Below, piece after piece: positions 42,394-45,062 of a stretch of DNA of 45,062 bases (position 1 is the stretch's first letter; the number at the start of each line of letters is the position of its first letter). The stretch covers positions 1-45,062 of the forward strand of contig UQRY01000011.1 of the NCBI GenBank assembly GCA_900543675.1, written 5' to 3'. A model generated the notes under the pieces. The model saw only the letters and a program-made list of their open reading frames with translations. It was not told where the DNA came from and did no database searches. The position numbers and the translations under genes were made by a program. The stretch comes from an uncultured Mycoplasmatota bacterium. Its GTDB lineage: Bacteria > Bacillota_I > Bacilli_A > RF39 > UBA660.

Positions 42394-43722
42394 ATGATTA
42401 AAAAAAGTATTTTCATTCTTTGTATCATCACTACTTGCCTCATCACCACTAAACTAGTTACACAATATTTTTCTCATGAAGAAAAAGAGAAAGAAATTAT
42501 TACTATCGTCGAAGATAAACCAGATGCGGTAATCAGTATCCATTACCCGAAAACCAATATCAAAGAACTAGATAGAGAAATTGAAAGTGATATTGTGAAA
42601 CAGTACATGACTTTTTCTAAAGAGTATGGAAACAGTGATTATTTGATGGATAGAGATGAATTAAATATCGATTACCAATATTATAAAACCAAAAATAACT
42701 ATATCAGTGTAGCGCTTACTGTCTATGTCGATAGTTATAAGCTTCAATATCCGACTTGGTCGGTAATTACCTACAATTTTGATGGAAATAAAAAAGAAAA
42801 GTTACAGCTATCTGATTTCTTTTCGGATGAAGAATTGACAAAATTAAGTCAAAAAATTAAGAACATGATGTTAGAAAAATATCGGAATTGTATTATTATT
42901 GAAAATTTAGAACAATTATTGACTCATGGATTTTCTAATTACCCCTATTTTTCCTTCGATCAAGAGAATTTCTATTTCTATTTTCCGGAAGAAAAATTAG
43001 CGAGTGATTATCATGAAATGATTACCATTTCTATTCCTCAAGCTGAACTATCTTCCACTATACCTTTAATCTTTTCCCAACCGGAAGAAGAGACAATTTC
43101 TATCAGTAAACAACAGCAATCAGCAATCGATCCAACAAAACCCGTTGTGGCACTGACCTTTGATGATGGCCCCAGTCGTTATACAGAAGAAATTCTAGAA
43201 ATATTAAAGAAAAATGAAGTATGTGCTACTTTCTTTGTATTAGGAAACAAAGTAGAAGATTACCAAGAAGTATTAAAGAAAAGTATAAGTTATCAAAATG
43301 AATTAGAGAATCATTCCTATAATCATAAATGGTTAAGTCGTCTTCCCATCAATAGTTTAAAAGATCAAATTGAAAAAACACAGCAAATCTTACAAGAAAC
43401 GCTTTCTTATCAACCAAAGTATCTTCGTCCAACATATGGTTCCGTCAATGACAGAATCCGTAAGAATACTGATTTAAAAATCATTCTTTGGACAGTAGAT
43501 ACTAAAGATTGGAAAATAAAAAATGTCGATCGCATCATCGAAAAAGCAACGACCAACATCGAAGATGGCGATATCATCTTAATGCATGATATCTTTGAAC
43601 GTAGTAGCCAAGCCTTAGAAAAAATTATTCCCATTTTAAAAGAACAAAGCTTTCAATTTGTGACGATAAGTGAGTTAGAAGAAGTAAAAAAAATAAGAGG
43701 ATATATCGATACAGACAATTAA
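42394..43722 (+). CDS. PdaC-like polysaccharide deacetylase
   Basis: An extracellular carbohydrate deacetylase. The 442-residue protein has a signal/anchor helix (about 4-22), an N-terminal domain at about 45-230 of the DUF4163/DUF3298 kind (LQYPTWSVITYNFDG, LSDFFSDEEL), and a C-terminal NodB domain at about 250-430. Its motifs are TFDDGPS (metal Asp and catalytic Asp), HSYNH (metal His pair), RPTYG, DTKDW and LMHD. This is the layout of B. subtilis PdaC, which deacetylates MurNAc in peptidoglycan; here the substrate is inferred. It diverges from uvrC, with a weak RBS (AAAGGGA). Confidence 0.9.
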   Translation: MIKKSIFILCIITTCLITTKLVTQYFSHEEKEKEIITIVEDKPDAVISIHYPKTNIKELDREIESDIVKQYMTFSKEYGNSDYLMDRDELNIDYQYYKTKNNYISVALTVYVDSYKLQYPTWSVITYNFDGNKKEKLQLSDFFSDEELTKLSQKIKNMMLEKYRNCIIIENLEQLLTHGFSNYPYFSFDQENFYFYFPEEKLASDYHEMITISIPQAELSSTIPLIFSQPEEETISISKQQQSAIDPTKPVVALTFDDGPSRYTEEILEILKKNEVCATFFVLGNKVEDYQEVLKKSISYQNELENHSYNHKWLSRLPINSLKDQIEKTQQILQETLSYQPKYLRPTYGSVNDRIRKNTDLKIILWTVDTKDWKIKNVDRIIEKATTNIEDGDIILMHDIFERSSQALEKIIPILKEQSFQFVTISELEEVKKIRGYIDTDN

Positions 43723-43756
43723 AAAGAGCATTTACCTTTAATCAGTAAATAGCTCT
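43721..43756. terminator. Bidirectional terminator at the pdaC-like stop
   Basis: AGAGC-ATTTAC (43725-43735) and GTAAAT-A-GCTCT (43745-43756) form a stem directly after the stop codon. The T-run is better on the minus strand, where it would have ended the surface-protein remnant. Confidence 0.65.
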
Positions 43757-43782
43757 CATTATTTATTCATTTACAATATATT

Positions 43783-43959
43783 TTATTCAATCACATAAGG
43801 ATTCGATGCTGTTCCATCACCTGATATAGCAGTAGTTCCTGCTTTTAGAGAAATAGCTGGGCGAACGGCTAATACGGTATTTGAATTCCAATTACTTAAC
43901 GAAAGTGAATCTCCCATATAAAAGTTACCTGCATTGGTCGAAAAGTTTCTTTTGGATTT
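43783..43959 (-). pseudogene. C-terminal remnant of a surface protein
   Basis: A minus-strand frame of 58 codons, open from a TAA near 43962 to a TAA at 43783, with no start codon. It reads through FYMGDSLSLSNW and VRPAISLKAGTTAISGDG to SNPYVIE. It aligns by eye with the end of the truncated protein at 24843-26321 (FYADASESLTVWYL and GVRPAISLKSGTNAI) and supplies the ending that protein lacks. It is a 5'-deleted pseudogene of the same family, and it kept its own terminator. Confidence 0.75.
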
Positions 43960-44040
43960 TTACCCACAATTATTTTCTTTATCTATTTTATTTTTCTTTG
44001 GAAATAACCCGATATTTATCATCTCCTCACTATTTTATCA

Positions 44041-44075
44041 AAAAAAGTAAACATACCTTTCATGTTTACTTTTTC
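44041..44075. terminator. Bidirectional terminator downstream of the lipoprotein gene
   Basis: Perfect 13-base arms AAAAAGTAAACAT (44042-44054) and ATGTTTACTTTTT (44062-44074) with a 7-base loop and T-runs on both strands. It ends the 192-residue lipoprotein gene, 50 bases after its stop codon. Confidence 0.85.
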
Positions 44076-44123
44076 CTTACAGTTTTATTAACAATAATAT
44101 TACTTATTTTTAATTATTAATTT

Positions 44124-44702
44124 TTACCTAATATTTATAACATATTTTTGTTCATCAAATTCTAAAGTTAAAGATAATGAATCGGTTCCATTAGCAACTT
44201 CTTCTGGAATTAGAAAAGCAATAATGCACTCCAATGGCTCATCAAAAGGAGATAATTCAGGGATACTATTTACCCATGAACCACCCTCAATTTCTTGACC
44301 ATTTTTATCATAGATACCATATACATGATACCAAGTTTTGCCAGCACTAAATTTATAGCCTTCTCCATAATTAAGTGTTGCATTTATGTAAGAATCAACA
44401 GGTTCTATAGTATTTTTTCCTATATTTTCTACAGTAAAATGTGCAAGTCCATTTACATATCCATCTTTCGTATATTCATAATTATCTCCTAATTTATAAG
44501 ATCCTTCACCTAAATCATCTGTAGGAGTCTCAAACTCAGTAAAAGTCACGGCCAAATTTGTACCTTCAATTCTTTCATTTATGTTTGCCATTCTTTCATC
44601 TACACCAGTTGAATTAGTATTTTCGTCTTTACTAACATTACAACCAACCAGCAATAAACATAAGCAAATTAATAATATTACACTAAAATAATTTTTTCTC
44701 AT
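44124..44702 (-). CDS. Lipoprotein with an immunoglobulin-like (DUF4352-type) domain
   Basis: A 192-residue lipoprotein: signal peptide and lipobox LLLVGC with the lipid-bearing Cys at about 21, a short polar linker, then a beta-rich domain from about 45 (GTNLAVTFTEFETP... HFTVENIGKNTIEP...). This is the pattern of the DUF4352/telokin-like extracellular domains common in Bacillota. Role unknown. RBS GAGAGGTG lies 4 bases before the ATG. Confidence 0.78.
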   Translation of the reverse strand: MRKNYFSVILLICLCLLLVGCNVSKDENTNSTGVDERMANINERIEGTNLAVTFTEFETPTDDLGEGSYKLGDNYEYTKDGYVNGLAHFTVENIGKNTIEPVDSYINATLNYGEGYKFSAGKTWYHVYGIYDKNGQEIEGGSWVNSIPELSPFDEPLECIIAFLIPEEVANGTDSLSLTLEFDEQKYVINIR

Positions 44703-44716
44703 AATACACCTCTCTA

Positions 44717-44746
44717 ATACTATTTTACATAACTTTTTAATATCAA
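44717..44746 (-). promoter_or_regulatory. Probable promoter of the lipoprotein gene
   Basis: -35 TTGATA (44746-44741), 18-base spacer, -10 TAGTAT (44722-44717), shortly before the ribosome site. Confidence 0.5.
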
Positions 44747-44789
44747 ATTAATTAATTTTTAACTTACTATTGTTAATTATTTTACCAAA

Positions 44790-45062
44790 TTATCTCTCAC
44801 TTATTGATGTAACATATCCATTTTTAAAATATATGTACCCTTTATCGTTATAAACCCATTGTTCTGTTGTTCCCCAAGAATAAGTATCTTTATTAATTTT
44901 ATCTGGAGAACCCCAAGTTGATGATCTTACTTGTGAAGCAGTCATTCCTATCTTAGGATCTGATTTTGTAGATTGCTGTTCTTGTTCTTCCTTTTCTTTT
45001 TCTGCTTCTTCAATTGCTTTATCTACTATTGGATAAAAAATATCATTTTTATATTTTATATA
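44790..45062 (-). CDS. C-terminal part of a protein with a GMT-QVR-WG-P type domain (partial)
   Basis: The last 90 codons of a gene that begins beyond the right edge; the stop is TAA at 44792-44790. A Glu/Lys/Gln-rich helix (AIEEAEKEKEEQEQQ) is followed by a small domain reading IGMTASQVRSSTWGSPDKIN, then TTEQWVYNDKGYIYFKNGYVTSI. This module, related to the SmpA/BamE-like fold, is a common C-terminal piece of exported and phage-associated proteins of Bacillota. The N-terminal part cannot be seen, so the overall role is open. Confidence 0.75.
   Translation of the reverse strand, partial: YIKYKNDIFYPIVDKAIEEAEKEKEEQEQQSTKSDPKIGMTASQVRSSTWGSPDKINKDTYSWGTTEQWVYNDKGYIYFKNGYVTSISER

Noticed and set aside
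43881..44120. Plus-strand 79-codon frame opposite the surface-protein remnant
   Set aside because: It spans the remnant and a terminator hairpin, has no ribosome site, and its aromatic-rich composition is what AT-rich non-coding DNA gives.
1..45062. tRNA, rRNA, riboswitch, T-box, CRISPR array or insertion sequence
   Set aside because: Intergenic regions were read on both strands; no cloverleaf, repeat-spacer array, T-box motif or transposase was recognised.

Overview
The window looks like chromosomal DNA of an AT-rich, spore-forming member of the Bacilli, probably an uncultured gut lineage near Erysipelotrichales, RF39 or RFN20. Three things point there. Sporulation and germination genes are present (spoIIM, spoIVB, ylbJ, spoIIP, gpr, a yqxA-like gene). 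The order rpsT / gpr-spoIIP-yqxA / lepA-hemW follows Bacillus subtilis. Promoters are strong sigma-A types, often with an extended -10 (TGnTATAAT). TGA, TAG and TAA are all used as stops (xseA and abiEi end in TGA), so this is not the Mycoplasma code.

Layout. 1-3.4 kb: an HTH protein, mnmA, spoIIM, a 30-residue Prli42-like membrane miniprotein and a small membrane protein. 3.7-4.5 kb: a NERD-domain protein. 4.5-7.6 kb: spoIVB, then nusB-xseA-xseB. 7.6-8.1 kb: a lipoprotein gene broken by one in-frame TAG. 8.2-11.7 kb: mutS behind an unknown gene. 11.8-13.8 kb: divergent ylbL (PDZ-Lon protease) and ylbJ. 13.8-17.4 kb: two pilin-like genes, one fused to a glycine-rich ALK-type domain, divergent from a PilB/GspE-type ATPase. 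17.4-21.7 kb: a TMPK-like kinase, then lepA-hemW-HD protein.

22-26.3 kb is an accessory insert between lepA and the yqxA-like gene: an S51 peptidase, an abiEi-abiEii toxin-antitoxin pair, an orphan C-terminal gene fragment, and a surface protein that has lost its own 3' end at the join with that fragment. 26.5-29.4 kb returns to the conserved order: yqxA-like, spoIIP (apparently with an ACG start), gpr, and divergent rpsT. 29.5-33.2 kb holds a secreted transglutaminase-like protein and a zinc-ribbon/SPFH membrane pair resembling YdjG-YdjI.

33.5-42.3 kb is a seven-gene operon read uvrC - unknown - mutL - unknown - miaA - unknown - sigma factor. The last gene is a 662-residue sigma-70 protein with a long N-terminal domain and what looks like a second region-4 domain at its C terminus. 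It overlaps an unknown gene that could be its regulator. 42.4-45.1 kb: a PdaC-like deacetylase, a remnant of the same surface-protein family as at 25 kb, a lipoprotein, and a gene running off the window edge.

The genome is compact. Many operons use 4-bp ATGA overlaps, and at least seven intrinsic terminators have the stop codon inside or touching the hairpin. No rRNA, tRNA, CRISPR array or insertion sequence was recognised.
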